Positions 1-10,275 of a stretch of 64,000 nt of DNA are shown piece by piece. Under the pieces are notes generated by a model that saw nothing but the letters and a program-made list of their open reading frames with translations, was not told the origin of the DNA and made no database searches. Origin of the DNA: R-RK-3 sp963834945 (lineage in GTDB: Bacteria; Pseudomonadota; Alphaproteobacteria; Rhizobiales; Rhodomicrobiaceae); assembly GCA_963834945.1 (NCBI GenBank), contig CAWIDT010000004.1:248001-312000 (forward strand), given 5' to 3'. The position numbers were made by a program, and so were the translations under genes. Numbering within the stretch: the stretch's first letter is position 1; each line of letters opens with the position of its first letter.

Positions 1-291
1 CTGCAAATCGCGCCGGCTGACCTGGACGCGATCGAACTCAACGAAGCCTTCGCCGCGCAAGTTCTTGCCACAATCGCGCTGGCCGGCCTGCCGCCGGCTT
101 GCGTGAACACGCTGGGCGGCGCGCTGGCTTACGGCCATGCCTATGGCGCCAGCGGAGCCATTCTGGTCGTCAGGCTGTTCACCCGCCTGATCCGCAACGA
201 TACGGGCTCGGCACGGAGGCGCGGAGCCGCCATGATAGCCGCTGCCGGCGGCGTCGGCACGGCGGCGATTTTCGAAAACACAGCGGCATAG
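1..291 (+). CDS. Thiolase family protein, C-terminal end (5' truncated by window edge)
   Basis: The last 96 codons of a thiolase (acyl-CoA acetyltransferase fold) are read in frame from base 1 to a TAG stop. Visible thiolase landmarks are NEAFA near the start and GGALAYGHAYGASG, which carries the active-site His. The final loop, normally a Cys followed by a Gly-rich run, reads AAAGGVGTAAIFE, so the C-terminal catalytic Cys is Ala; the usual GHP is GHA. Family thiolases make or cleave acetoacetyl-CoA or longer 3-ketoacyl-CoA. With this Cys missing the activity is uncertain, and it may be a divergent thiolase-like protein. The N-terminal half lies outside the window. Confidence 0.8.
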   Translation: MQIAPADLDAIELNEAFAAQVLATIALAGLPPACVNTLGGALAYGHAYGASGAILVVRLFTRLIRNDTGSARRRGAAMIAAAGGVGTAAIFENTAA

Positions 292-587
292 GTTAAAATC
301 GTGTACATCGCAAATTCGTCATATCTCCCGCTTATCCTATCGGGCATACGGGAATCACGGCAGCGGTTCGTAAGGGCAATGGCTGAACCGCTTTCCGCTT
401 CATGCGTTCATACCGTCCGAACTTATTTCAGTAATAAGCGTTAAATCCGCGTTTCAAGTCAGCGGGGTGGGTCTTAACGTTCGATGTGCGGCTGACCTAA
501 CCGCGCACCGGCCGTTGATGAAATTCACCGCTAAGCGGCAGCAATTCGCCGAGGCCGGGGGGCCTGGCCCAGGTTTGGATTTGATCG
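292..587. other. Intergenic region, no gene seen
   Basis: About 300 bases between the thiolase stop and the RimK-like start. It is more AT-rich than its neighbours around 300-480. I see no convincing reading frame or strong terminator hairpin. It presumably holds the promoter of the RimK-like gene. Confidence 0.5.
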
Positions 588-1997
588 ATGAATGCTCCGT
601 CTGACAGCTTCGTTCTCGGCTGGCGTGAGTGGGTTTCCGTTCCGCAGCTCGGCTTGCCGGCCATCAAGGCCAAAATCGACACCGGCGCCCGCACCTCCGC
701 ACTCCACGCCTTCTCGATCGAGACCTTCGGGCCGGAGCATCAGCCCAAAGTCCGCTTCGGCGTGCATCCGGTGGAAGATCGCGACGATATCGAGATCTAC
801 TGCACCGCCAAGGTGATCGACCGCCGCCAGGTGATCAGCTCGAACGGCCAGTCGGAGATGCGCTACGTTATTTCGACGCCGGTGAAGATCGGCGACCGCG
901 AATGGCCCATCGAAATCTCGCTGTCCAACCGCGAGACCATGGCGCACCGCATGCTGCTGGGGCGCACCGCGCTCGAAGCCCAGGAGGCCGTCGTCCAGCC
1001 CTGGGCCGAATACAAGCAGACCCGGCTGAATTTCGACGTCTACAAGGCCATGACGCGCCAGCCGCCGGTGCATCGGCCGCTGCGCATCGCGCTGCTGACG
1101 ATGGAGCCGGAAAATCATTCGAACCGGCGTTTCATCGCCGCCGCCGAGGCGCGCGACCATGTCATCGAATGCGTGCGCACGGCGCGCTGCTACATGAATA
1201 TCAACTCGCTTGCCAGCACGGTGCATTATGACGGCGCGGCGCTGCCCTTTTTCGACGCCGTGATCCCGCGCATAGGCTCCTCCATCACCGCCTATGGCAG
1301 CGCTATGGTCAGGCAATTCGCCATGACCGGGGCCTATTGCCTCAATTCGGCGACCGCGATCGCCAATTCGCGCGACAAGCTGCTGGCGCACCAGCTCATG
1401 GCGCAGAACAGCCTGCCGATGCCGATCACCGCCTTTGCCAGTTCGCCCCACGACACTGACGACCTGATCGCGATGGTGGGAGGTCCGCCGCTGATCGTGA
1501 AGCTGCTCTACAGCTCGCAGGGCAATGGCGTCGTTCTCGCCGAAAACAAGAAGTCGGCCCAGTCGGTGATCGACGCATTCCGCAATGCCGAGGCGAATTT
1601 CCTCGTTCAGCAATTCGTCGCCGATGCCGCCGGACAGGACATCCGCTGCATCGTGCTGGACGGCAAGATCATCGCCGCGATGCGGCGGCAGGCCCCTTCC
1701 GATGATTTCCGCGCCAATCTGCACAAGGGCGGCTCGGCGCATGAGGTGAAAATCACCTCGGAGGAGCGCAAGATCGCCGTCAGGGCGGCGAAGGTGATGG
1801 GGCTGAAATTCGCTGGCGTCGACCTGCTGAGATCGGCCAAGGGGCCGCTGCTGCTGGAAGTCAACTCCTCCCCTGGATTGGAGGGGATCGAGAAGACCAG
1901 CGGCGTCGATATAGCGGGCCATGTCATGGATTATATCGAAACCAGAACCTTCCAGCCGCTCACCCGCATTCGCCGCCAGACGGTCGCCGCGGCATAA
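588..1997 (+). CDS. RimB-like retropepsin domain fused to RimK-type ATP-grasp ligase
   Basis: 469 residues in two parts. Residues about 8-150 match the RimB/DUF785 retropepsin-like family (putative ATP-dependent zinc protease), with the DTGA aspartate motif at about 31-34 (KIDTGARTSALHA). Residues about 160-460 are an ATP-grasp ligase of the RimK type, with the nucleotide-binding VKLLYSSQGNGVVL segment and the metal-binding LLEVNSSPGLEGIE end. RimK adds glutamate to the C-terminus of ribosomal protein S6, and RimB is its partner in RimABK systems. Here both are one polypeptide, so adding and trimming of glutamyl tails could be linked. The substrate is not shown by sequence. The ATG at 588 has only a weak ribosome site. 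Confidence 0.82.
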   Translation: MNAPSDSFVLGWREWVSVPQLGLPAIKAKIDTGARTSALHAFSIETFGPEHQPKVRFGVHPVEDRDDIEIYCTAKVIDRRQVISSNGQSEMRYVISTPVKIGDREWPIEISLSNRETMAHRMLLGRTALEAQEAVVQPWAEYKQTRLNFDVYKAMTRQPPVHRPLRIALLTMEPENHSNRRFIAAAEARDHVIECVRTARCYMNINSLASTVHYDGAALPFFDAVIPRIGSSITAYGSAMVRQFAMTGAYCLNSATAIANSRDKLLAHQLMAQNSLPMPITAFASSPHDTDDLIAMVGGPPLIVKLLYSSQGNGVVLAENKKSAQSVIDAFRNAEANFLVQQFVADAAGQDIRCIVLDGKIIAAMRRQAPSDDFRANLHKGGSAHEVKITSEERKIAVRAAKVMGLKFAGVDLLRSAKGPLLLEVNSSPGLEGIEKTSGVDIAGHVMDYIETRTFQPLTRIRRQTVAAA

Positions 1998-2094
1998 GCC
2001 TTGGCGTCAGAAAGCTGGATCGGAACCCTGTAACCCATTAAGCTTCCCCGATTTATGGCGCTTCAGCCAAGGCGATCGAAGCGGGAGAACGGGA

Positions 2095-2487
2095 ATGCGG
2101 GAACCGGGCACTTTTCTTTGGAACGAGCTTTTCACCAGCGATACGCAAGGCGCCGCCCGCTTCTATTCCCAGCTCCTGGGCTGGCAGCCCTTCAATCCGG
2201 ACACGGTGTCGGCCGGGGCGGCGGCCGCCCCGCATACAGTTTGGATGATGGGCTTCAACCAGGTCGGCAGTATGCGGCGGCATGTCGGGGAAGGCACGAT
2301 GCCGATGTGGTTGCCGTTCATAGCGGTCGAGGATGTCGACCGGTCCGCGCAGCGCGCCGCCGAATTGGGCGGGTCGGTGATATCCGAACCGTTCGACGTG
2401 CCCAATTCGGGCCGCTTCGCCATCCTTAGAGATCCCCAGGGCGCCATCTTCGGGGTCGGTCAGCCCATGCTGTCGGAGAACCGCTAA
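2095..2487 (+). CDS. VOC (glyoxalase/bleomycin-resistance) family protein
   Basis: 130 residues from an ATG preceded by a purine-rich GGGAGAACGGGA stretch; the longer upstream extension of this frame overlaps the previous gene and was not used. It begins with the typical FLWNELFTSDTQGAARFYSQLLGW pattern, split here as FLWNELFTSD then AARFYSQLLGW, and ends FAILRDPQGAIFGV. This is one vicinal-oxygen-chelate module pair as in small glyoxalase-like enzymes. Members bind a metal and act on varied substrates, so no specific reaction can be assigned. Confidence 0.8.
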   Translation: MREPGTFLWNELFTSDTQGAARFYSQLLGWQPFNPDTVSAGAAAAPHTVWMMGFNQVGSMRRHVGEGTMPMWLPFIAVEDVDRSAQRAAELGGSVISEPFDVPNSGRFAILRDPQGAIFGVGQPMLSENR

Positions 2488-2645
2488 AAAAAACGCCAGC
2501 GGTTTTGCCGCTGGCGTTCAGGGAAGGCTATGGGGAGGGAGGAACTAGCCTTCAGCACGTTTCCGTGCCGTTGCCCTAAACTGAGGCTTTTCAGTGCATC
2601 GCACAATGGCGCGTTTTGCATAGGGCTCATGCGATTTTGCATGAA
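2486..2645 (-). ncRNA. Candidate small RNA with C-rich loop and intrinsic terminator
   Basis: On the minus strand this stretch ends in a perfect 11-bp hairpin followed by seven or eight T, a canonical intrinsic terminator, although no minus-strand protein gene of recognised type lies upstream. It also contains CCTCCCTCCCC (complement of 2532-2545), an anti-Shine-Dalgarno-like run seen in several alphaproteobacterial trans-acting sRNAs. No clear promoter was found and the 5' end is a guess. A short reading frame runs through it but resembles nothing I know. Confidence 0.25.
2492..2518 (-). terminator. Intrinsic terminator (best on minus strand)
   Basis: Perfect 11-bp stem AACGCCAGCGG / CCGCTGGCGTT with a 5-base loop. 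The A run at 2486-2493 gives a T tract on the minus strand. On the plus strand it directly follows the VOC stop but is followed only by TTCA, so it may also serve that gene weakly. Confidence 0.75.
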
Positions 2646-2895
2646 CAGCCTGTTGTTCATTTTTGTTTTGCGCCAATGGCTTCCGTTTCTCCGCTCACAG
2701 AGGTTCAACCTTTATTGCACTGCACGCGTAGCCTCGGCGCGGTATCGGCGCTTCGGAGCGAATCCTGAACTTGCGGGGCGCCACGCGCACAGGAAACAGC
2801 AATTCCGGGGACCAGTTCCGCAAGGGCTGGCTCCTCACCGGTAACTTTGCTAAGACAGGGCAAATCCAACTCCTTTAAGCCGATGTGAGACGTCC
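2519..2895. other. Intergenic region before cpoB
   Basis: About 375 bases. It holds the body of the minus-strand sRNA candidate (to about 2645) and, nearer cpoB, a GC-rich leader. No reading frame is convincing. A promoter for cpoB-tilS is expected here, but I could not assign -35/-10 boxes. Confidence 0.4.
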
Positions 2896-3921
2896 ATGCG
2901 AAGGTCCTCCCTCTTTATCGCGGCTCTGTGTAGTGTCGCGGCGGCCCTGGCCTCTGGCGCCGCCAGCGCGCAGGACAGCGCCGGAAACGCCGACTACGAC
3001 AAGCGCATCCAGCGTCTGGAGGAACAGATCGTCGATCTGAGCGCGCAGCTTGGCACCGTGGAAACCATGGCTCAGGGCAGCGGTGGCGTGGCGGCGCCAA
3101 GCGCTGGCGCTCAATTTTCCAGCGGCGGGCCGGCCGGCGGCGACGATGGCGGCCGGCTGGCGGAAATGGAAACGCAGATCCGGGAGCTGTCCGCGCAGAT
3201 GAGCGAAACCTTGCGGCGGATCGAGCGGATCGAGCAGCGGTTCGGCGGACTGGCGCCCTCCGGGCAGCCCGGCGGCGCGCCCGACAATGGGCGCGGATCA
3301 GGGCAGCAGCCCGCCAGCCGCTACAGCGCCGAACAGTCGGAGCAGGGCACCGGCTTCAGTATCGGCGGTGAGGATAAGGACCCCGCCACCACCGGTTTCG
3401 GCGCCACCGTCGAGCCTGAGCATACCAATCAGCCCAAGCAAGGCGGACGCGCCGACAGCGGCAATGCGGTCCGCGGCGCCGCTCCGGGTGACAGCGCCGC
3501 CGGCGCCGCGGCCCCGGTGCGCACCGCCGCAAATTCGTCACCGCAAGCGCAGGCGCTCTACGATCAAGCCTACAACGCTCTCGTTCAGCGCGACTATCGC
3601 GCCGCCGGCGACGGCTTCGAGAATTTCGTGAAAACCTATCCGACCGATCCGCTGGCCGGATCGGCCTTGTTCTGGTTGGGCGAGGCCTCGTTCACCAGCG
3701 GCGAATACCGCAAAGCCGCCGACAGCTTCCTGAAAAGCTCGACCAACTATCCGCAGAATGAGAAAGCCGCCGAGAGCTTGCTAAAGCTCGGGATATCCTT
3801 GAAGCGCCTGGGCGAAAACAAGGCGGCATGCTCCTCCTTCGCCGAGCTTGCGCGCCGTTTTCCCAGCGCCACGCCCGTGCTGCAGCGCGCCGAGCGGGAA
3901 AAAAGCCGTGCGCAATGCTAG
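2896..3921 (+). CDS. cpoB: Cell division coordinator CpoB (Tol-Pal system protein YbgF)
   Basis: 341 residues. Residues 1-25 are a Sec signal peptide ending ASAQD. Residues 30-120 form coiled-coil segments (RLEEQIVDLSAQL, IRELSAQMSETLRRIERIEQ), followed by a low-complexity Gly/Ala/Pro linker to about 205 and three TPR units to the end (QALYDQAYNALVQRDY...). This is the periplasmic YbgF/CpoB layout; the protein links peptidoglycan synthesis to Tol-Pal constriction. It precedes tilS and ftsH as in many Hyphomicrobiales, where tolQRAB-pal lies just upstream, but here tol-pal is not adjacent. The TAG stop is formed by the first bases of a repeat element. Confidence 0.9.
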   Translation: MRRSSLFIAALCSVAAALASGAASAQDSAGNADYDKRIQRLEEQIVDLSAQLGTVETMAQGSGGVAAPSAGAQFSSGGPAGGDDGGRLAEMETQIRELSAQMSETLRRIERIEQRFGGLAPSGQPGGAPDNGRGSGQQPASRYSAEQSEQGTGFSIGGEDKDPATTGFGATVEPEHTNQPKQGGRADSGNAVRGAAPGDSAAGAAAPVRTAANSSPQAQALYDQAYNALVQRDYRAAGDGFENFVKTYPTDPLAGSALFWLGEASFTSGEYRKAADSFLKSSTNYPQNEKAAESLLKLGISLKRLGENKAACSSFAELARRFPSATPVLQRAEREKSRAQC

Positions 3922-4122
3922 AGCATTTTCCAGCAAAGTGGATGCCGGTTTGCGTCGAGAAAATGCGACAAAACAAAGAATTAGAGCCGCGCTCCGATTC
4001 AATCGGAGCGGAAAAGGCTCTAGAGCATTTTCCAACGAAGCTGACGCCGGATCGCGCTGGGAAAATGCAACAAAACAACGAATCAGAGCCCCGCTCCGCT
4101 TCGATTGGAGCGGAAAAGGCTC
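3919..4122. repeat. Two tandem 102-bp palindrome-containing repeats
   Basis: Two copies start at 3919 and 4021 with TAGAGCATTTTCC and run with an identical plan. Each contains GCCGGTTTG- or GCCGGATCG-like cores and ends with a hairpin built on GCTCCG...CGGAGC and AAAAGGCTC. The cores resemble the repeats at 37109-37338 and 26771-26871. The first copy supplies the cpoB stop codon. Translation across them is chance coding. Confidence 0.85.
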
Positions 4123-4131
4123 CGATGCTTC

Positions 4132-5487
4132 ATGAGCGCCGCCCCGCCTGATGCCGATCCTTCGGCGGGCGCCTTCGATGCGGATGAGCTGTCCTCCTAT
4201 CTGGCGGATTTGGCCCGCTACCCTCGCATTGCGCTTGCGGTTTCCGGCGGAGCGGACAGCGTCGCGCTGATGCTCCTGGTCCGTTGCTGGGCCGATCTTT
4301 GCGCCGGCGGCCCCGATATCACGGTGCTCACGGTGGATCACCGGCTGCGCGAGGCATCCACGGCGGAAGCCGGATGGGTCGAGGCGCAGGCGGCGGCTCT
4401 GGGCTTTGGGCACAAGATTCTGGTCTGGGAGGGCGACAAGCCGCATTCCGCTATCCAGGCCGAAGCACGCCGCGCCCGCTATGGGCTGATGACCGCGTTT
4501 TGCCGCGCCGCGAACATCCCGGTCATCGCGACCGCCCATACGCTTGAGGATCAGGCCGAGACCGTCCTCATGCGGCTGGCGCGAGGCAGCGGCCTCGATG
4601 GCCTTTCCGCGATGGATCGGCTCACCTGGCGGGACGGCGTCGACATTCTGCGCCCGCTGCTCGCCGTTTCGCGCCGGCGCATCGAGGTTTTCCTTTCGGC
4701 ACGCGGGCAGCCATGGCTTGCGGACCCCAGCAATGCGGATGAGCGCTATGAGCGGGTGCGGATTCGCCGGACGCTGGAAGCGGCGCAATCGCTCGGCCTC
4801 GCTCCGGCGGCGCTGGCGCTTTCGGCACGGCGGCTGCGGCGCGCCCGCGATGCGCTGGACCAAGCCGCCAATGCGTTTCTGCGCGCCCATTGCAGCCTGC
4901 ACAAGGCGGGCTTTGCGACCCTTTCCCTGGCGGCATTGTGCGCGGCGCACGAAGAGATCGGATTGCGGGCGATAACCCGAATCATCGCCGCGGTGGGCGG
5001 TAGCGGCGATCCGGTGCGCCTGTCGAAAATCGAAGCCTGTTACGCGAGCCTGCGAACAACTCCGCGCGATACTACGCTGGGGGGGTGCCGCCTGGTGGCC
5101 AAGGCCGGTAGCCTGGCGGTGTTCCGGGAACTTGGCCGGATGCGGGAGCCAAGCGCAATCGTCCTCCGGCCCGGCGAAACCGTGCAATGGGACGGCCGCT
5201 TCACCGTGACCTACGCCGAAAGTGGAGCCGGCGCGGCCACTCTGCGCGCACTCGGCACCCAGGGGTTAAAGCGGGTGAAGGCGGGCGGCGGCCATTTTGG
5301 GCAGGTGCCGCGCCTTGCTGTGATCACGCTTCCGTCCTTGTGGATCGGGGACACTTTAAGCTATGTGCCGTTCGCGGAATTCGCCGCGGGAGCGCCGGAA
5401 GGCTGGAGCGCGGCCAGCAGCGCCGATTTCTTGGGCATTTTGGCCACCGGCGGCCTTGATGGACGCCCCGTCCAGGCCGATTTATGA
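4132..5487 (+). CDS. tilS: tRNA(Ile)-lysidine synthase TilS
   Basis: 451 residues. The PP-loop ATP-pyrophosphatase motif SGGADS is at about residues 38-43. Further family landmarks are VDHRLR, the HTLEDQAETVLMRLARGSGLDGL stretch (visible as HTLEDQAETV then RLARGSGLDGL) and RPLLAVSR. TilS uses ATP and lysine to convert the wobble cytidine of tRNA-Ile(CAU) to lysidine, which is essential for AUA reading. I chose ATG 4132; the alternative at 4105 lies inside the 102-bp repeat. It sits between cpoB and ftsH, the usual order. Confidence 0.92.
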   Translation: MSAAPPDADPSAGAFDADELSSYLADLARYPRIALAVSGGADSVALMLLVRCWADLCAGGPDITVLTVDHRLREASTAEAGWVEAQAAALGFGHKILVWEGDKPHSAIQAEARRARYGLMTAFCRAANIPVIATAHTLEDQAETVLMRLARGSGLDGLSAMDRLTWRDGVDILRPLLAVSRRRIEVFLSARGQPWLADPSNADERYERVRIRRTLEAAQSLGLAPAALALSARRLRRARDALDQAANAFLRAHCSLHKAGFATLSLAALCAAHEEIGLRAITRIIAAVGGSGDPVRLSKIEACYASLRTTPRDTTLGGCRLVAKAGSLAVFRELGRMREPSAIVLRPGETVQWDGRFTVTYAESGAGAATLRALGTQGLKRVKAGGGHFGQVPRLAVITLPSLWIGDTLSYVPFAEFAAGAPEGWSAASSADFLGILATGGLDGRPVQADL

Positions 5488-5709
5488 CCATGGGAAGCAG
5501 CATGCCGAATCCGCCATGTCTGTATTAAGTCTCTCTTTCGCCGCAACGTGTAGGCTGTGTCATGATTAACGACGCGCGCATCTCCGCCTTGGAAAAACGC
5601 GTAGCTATCCTTATTTAGAATTTCGAGACATAGATCCGGGTCTTGAGCTAACGTGTGAGAGTGGCTCCGGTCCCCTTTAAATCCCGGGTCGTTTGTGCAG
5701 AAGGATCTC

Positions 5710-7644
<1,935 letters not shown>

Positions 7645-7676
7645 GCTTGGGGCCGCGCCGGAGCTACATTTTACCG

Positions 7677-7708
7677 CACCCTTGTTCGGTTCATACCGGA
7701 CAAGGGTG
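7677..7708 (+). terminator. Probable ftsH terminator hairpin
   Basis: A 13-bp stem CACCCTTGTTCGG / CCGGACAAGGGTG (one G-T pair) with a six-base loop starts 32 bases after the ftsH stop, followed by TTTCAGGTTTT. The T tract is interrupted, so efficiency is uncertain. Confidence 0.6.
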
Positions 7709-7775
7709 TTTCAGGTTTTGGTCAGTCTGTCCCTTGTTAGAGCGAAATCACCTTTGATGGAGACCCCTTTTCGAA

Positions 7776-7850
7776 ATCCCCGCGCAGGCGGGGATCCAGC
7801 ATTACTCGATGGTTCAATAGCTTATTGGATCCCGTTCTCACGGGAATTTC
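7776..7850. repeat. Interspersed CCCCGC...GCGGGG palindrome element
   Basis: Two short GC hairpins (CCCCGC-GCGGGG and CCCG-CGGG) separated by GATCCAGC ... TTGGATC. The plan is that of the widely dispersed alphaproteobacterial intergenic element built on CCCGCGnnnGCGGGGATCCAG. No transposase or gene is associated. It lies in the convergent gap between ftsH and hypB. Confidence 0.6.
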
Positions 7851-7941
7851 GGGAAAGACAGGCGTGGGCGCCTCCATATGATCCGATCTTGCTAAGAGCT
7901 GCCCGTCCCGGTTAAGACGTGCCCTTTGCACCCCGCGAACA

Positions 7942-8856
7942 TTACGCGAAAGCGGCCGCTTTCATGCCGGCGCATTCACGCCGCAGCCAATCGTACCATG
8001 CGCCGAGTCCTTCGCCGGTGCGGGCGGAAAGGCTGAGCACCTCGATCTGCGGGTTGATGTCCCTTGCATAGCCGGTTGCCAGTGTGAGATCGAAATCGAC
8101 ATGCGGCAACAGGTCGATCTTGTTGATGATCAACAGTTCGGCGGCGAGAAACATGTGCGGATATTTCAGCGGCTTGTCCTCGCCCTCCGTCACCGACAGG
8201 ATGACCACCTTGGCTTGCTCGCCAAGATCGAACATCGCGGGGCACACCAGATTTCCGACATTCTCGATGAGCAGCAGTGAGCCTGGGCCGGGCCTGAGTT
8301 CCCGCACCGCCCGTGCCACCATATCCGCTTCCAGATGGCATCCGGTGCCGGTATTGACCTGGATCGCCGGAGCACCCGCCGCACGGATGCGCTCGCCGTC
8401 CTTCGCCGTCGCCTGATCACCCTCGATGACGCTGATCGCCATCTCCGGCGTCAGGTCCCGGATGGTGCGCTCCAGCAGCGTGGTCTTGCCCGCTCCGGGC
8501 GAGCTGACCAGATTGAGAGCCAGAATTTCGCGGCCCGCGAACCAGGCGCGATTCTGATCCGCGAAGGCATCGTTCTTTTCCAGGATTCGCGTCTCCACAT
8601 CCATCGAGACGAAATGATCGCTCACATGCCGATGCCCATAGGCCCCATGATCATGGGAATGATGATGATCGTGCGCATGGTCGGGCGGCCCATCGGCGTG
8701 GTCATGGGTGTGGGCATGGCCATGAGCGTGGGCACGCGCCGGACCGGCATGCTCCTCGGCCGGCGTGAAGGCATCGCCCATCGAGGTTCGCTTGCCTGTC
8801 TGAAGGTTGAGGATCGTCGCCCCTTCCGAATCTTCGCATCCGCAAATTGCACACAT
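7942..8856 (-). CDS. hypB: Hydrogenase nickel incorporation protein HypB
   Basis: 304 residues. It starts MCAICGC, a CxxCGC high-affinity metal site, then has a His-rich stretch (about 42-80, nearly every second residue His/Asp) that can store nickel. The C-terminal two thirds are a SIMIBI GTPase with Walker A SSPGAGKT and NKIDLLP for guanine binding. HypB delivers Ni to the hydrogenase large subunit with HypA. It is the last gene of the hydrogenase directon; its ATG overlaps the hypA stop. Confidence 0.96.
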   Translation of the reverse strand: MCAICGCEDSEGATILNLQTGKRTSMGDAFTPAEEHAGPARAHAHGHAHTHDHADGPPDHAHDHHHSHDHGAYGHRHVSDHFVSMDVETRILEKNDAFADQNRAWFAGREILALNLVSSPGAGKTTLLERTIRDLTPEMAISVIEGDQATAKDGERIRAAGAPAIQVNTGTGCHLEADMVARAVRELRPGPGSLLLIENVGNLVCPAMFDLGEQAKVVILSVTEGEDKPLKYPHMFLAAELLIINKIDLLPHVDFDLTLATGYARDINPQIEVLSLSARTGEGLGAWYDWLRRECAGMKAAAFA

Positions 8857-9191
8857 TAGGCGATCTCCAGCTCCATGGTTTTAACGTTCAGCTCCTCGCC
8901 GCTCAGCCGCGCGCCGCAGCGCGCACCGCAAGGGCAGGGCGTATAAAGGGTCGGCATGGCGAATTCGGCTCCGCAGACCGAACATGCGCCCCGGCCGTCG
9001 ATTTCCTTGATATCGAGCGTCGCGCCTTCGAGCGGCGTGCCCTTAGCGACCGCGTCGAAGCAGAAGGCGATCGCGTCGGCCATGACGCCGGACAGCTTGC
9101 CGATCTCCAGGGTGACCTGTCGCACCTGCCTGCCGCCTGCCGCTTCGCTGACGATGCCGATGATATTCCGGGCTATACCGAGCTCGTGCAT
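8856..9191 (-). CDS. hypA: Hydrogenase maturation nickel metallochaperone HypA
   Basis: 111 residues starting MHELG, the family's invariant Ni-binding N-terminus (His2). A zinc site is formed by two CxxC pairs (CSVCGAEF... and the Cys-rich CPCGARCG end). I used ATG 9191 rather than longer frames because MHELG must be N-terminal to bind Ni. It ends on the first base of hypB, so the two are translationally coupled; HypA passes Ni between HypB and the large subunit. Confidence 0.95.
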   Translation of the reverse strand: MHELGIARNIIGIVSEAAGGRQVRQVTLEIGKLSGVMADAIAFCFDAVAKGTPLEGATLDIKEIDGRGACSVCGAEFAMPTLYTPCPCGARCGARLSGEELNVKTMELEIA

Positions 9192-9204
9192 GGTCCTTTG
9201 TGCC

Positions 9205-10275
9205 TCAACAAATCCTTGGGAGCTGTTCGCCGACCAGCATGTCGACGATGCGCCGCCCGCCGAATGACGTACGCATGGTGACGCGCCCGGCCTCCCCATT
9301 GCGGGCATGCCCGATCAGACAGGCTCCGGCTCCAAACGGATTGGCCCGCATCGCCTCCAGCGCCGCGTTCGCCTCCTCGGCGGGTACCACGGCAACCAGC
9401 TTGCCTTCATTGGCGAGATAGAGCGGGTCGAGACCGAGGATCTCGCAAAACGCCTTCACCTCTTCGCGGATCGGCGTCAGCGCCTCGTCGATTTCGATCG
9501 ACAGGTTCGAAGCCAGGGCGATCTCATTGAGCACGGTCGCGGCACCGCCGCGCGTCGCGTCGCGCATCAGTCGCGTGCCGGGAGCAGCGGCCAGGATGTC
9601 CCGCACCAGAATGTGCAGCGGTGCGCAGTCGCTCTCGATCGGGGAGTCCAGCGCCATGTCGCCCCGCGCGCCCAGAATCGCGGCGCCGTGATCGCCGAGC
9701 AGCCCATTGACCAGCACCGCATCGCCCACGCGCGCCTTATGGACGCCCAAATCCAGGCATTTGCGGATCGCTCCGACGCCCGATGTGGTGATGAACAGCT
9801 TGTCGCAGGCACCCTTCTGTACAACCTTCGTGTCGCCGGTGACGATCTGCACGCCCGCGATGGCGGCCGCTTCCGCCATCGAAGCGCTGATGCGGCGCAA
9901 CAGCTCGACCGAAACGCCTTCTTCGATGATGACAGCGCAGGAGAGGTACAGAGGCACCGCGCCGCCGACGGCGAGATCGTTCACCGTCCCGTAGACCGCC
10001 AGCTTGCCGATATCGCCGCCAGGGAAGAACAGCGGATCGACCACGAAGGAATCGGTGGTGAAGGCCAGCCGGTTGCCCAGCGCGGTGAAAGTTTCGAGGT
10101 CGAGACGGGCCTGATCCTCCAGGGGCGCAAGCGAGGTGTTTTCGAACGACGCGACGAAGACGTCGTCGATGAGATCGCGCATCGCTTTGCCGCCGCCGCC
10201 ATGCGCCAGCGTCACCTGCGGCACTTGCAGGCGTCCGAGCGGCCTTATGCGCCTGAAAGGAACGACGGTGGTCAT
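9205..10275 (-). CDS. hypE: Hydrogenase expression/formation protein HypE
   Basis: 356 residues. It has the AIR-synthase/SelD fold, with a Gly-rich HGGGGKAM near the N-terminus, and ends LPRIC. HypF carbamoylates the terminal Cys and HypE dehydrates the product to a thiocyanate that supplies the cyanide ligands of the active-site iron. The ATG overlaps the hypD stop (ATGA), which fixes the start against much longer upstream frames. Confidence 0.96.
   Translation of the reverse strand: MTTVVPFRRIRPLGRLQVPQVTLAHGGGGKAMRDLIDDVFVASFENTSLAPLEDQARLDLETFTALGNRLAFTTDSFVVDPLFFPGGDIGKLAVYGTVNDLAVGGAVPLYLSCAVIIEEGVSVELLRRISASMAEAAAIAGVQIVTGDTKVVQKGACDKLFITTSGVGAIRKCLDLGVHKARVGDAVLVNGLLGDHGAAILGARGDMALDSPIESDCAPLHILVRDILAAAPGTRLMRDATRGGAATVLNEIALASNLSIEIDEALTPIREEVKAFCEILGLDPLYLANEGKLVAVVPAEEANAALEAMRANPFGAGACLIGHARNGEAGRVTMRTSFGGRRIVDMLVGEQLPRIC

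Noticed and set aside
531..1922. 463-codon minus-strand frame opposite the RimK-like gene
   Set aside because: Shadow of the real gene; residue composition is that of reverse-complement coding sequence.
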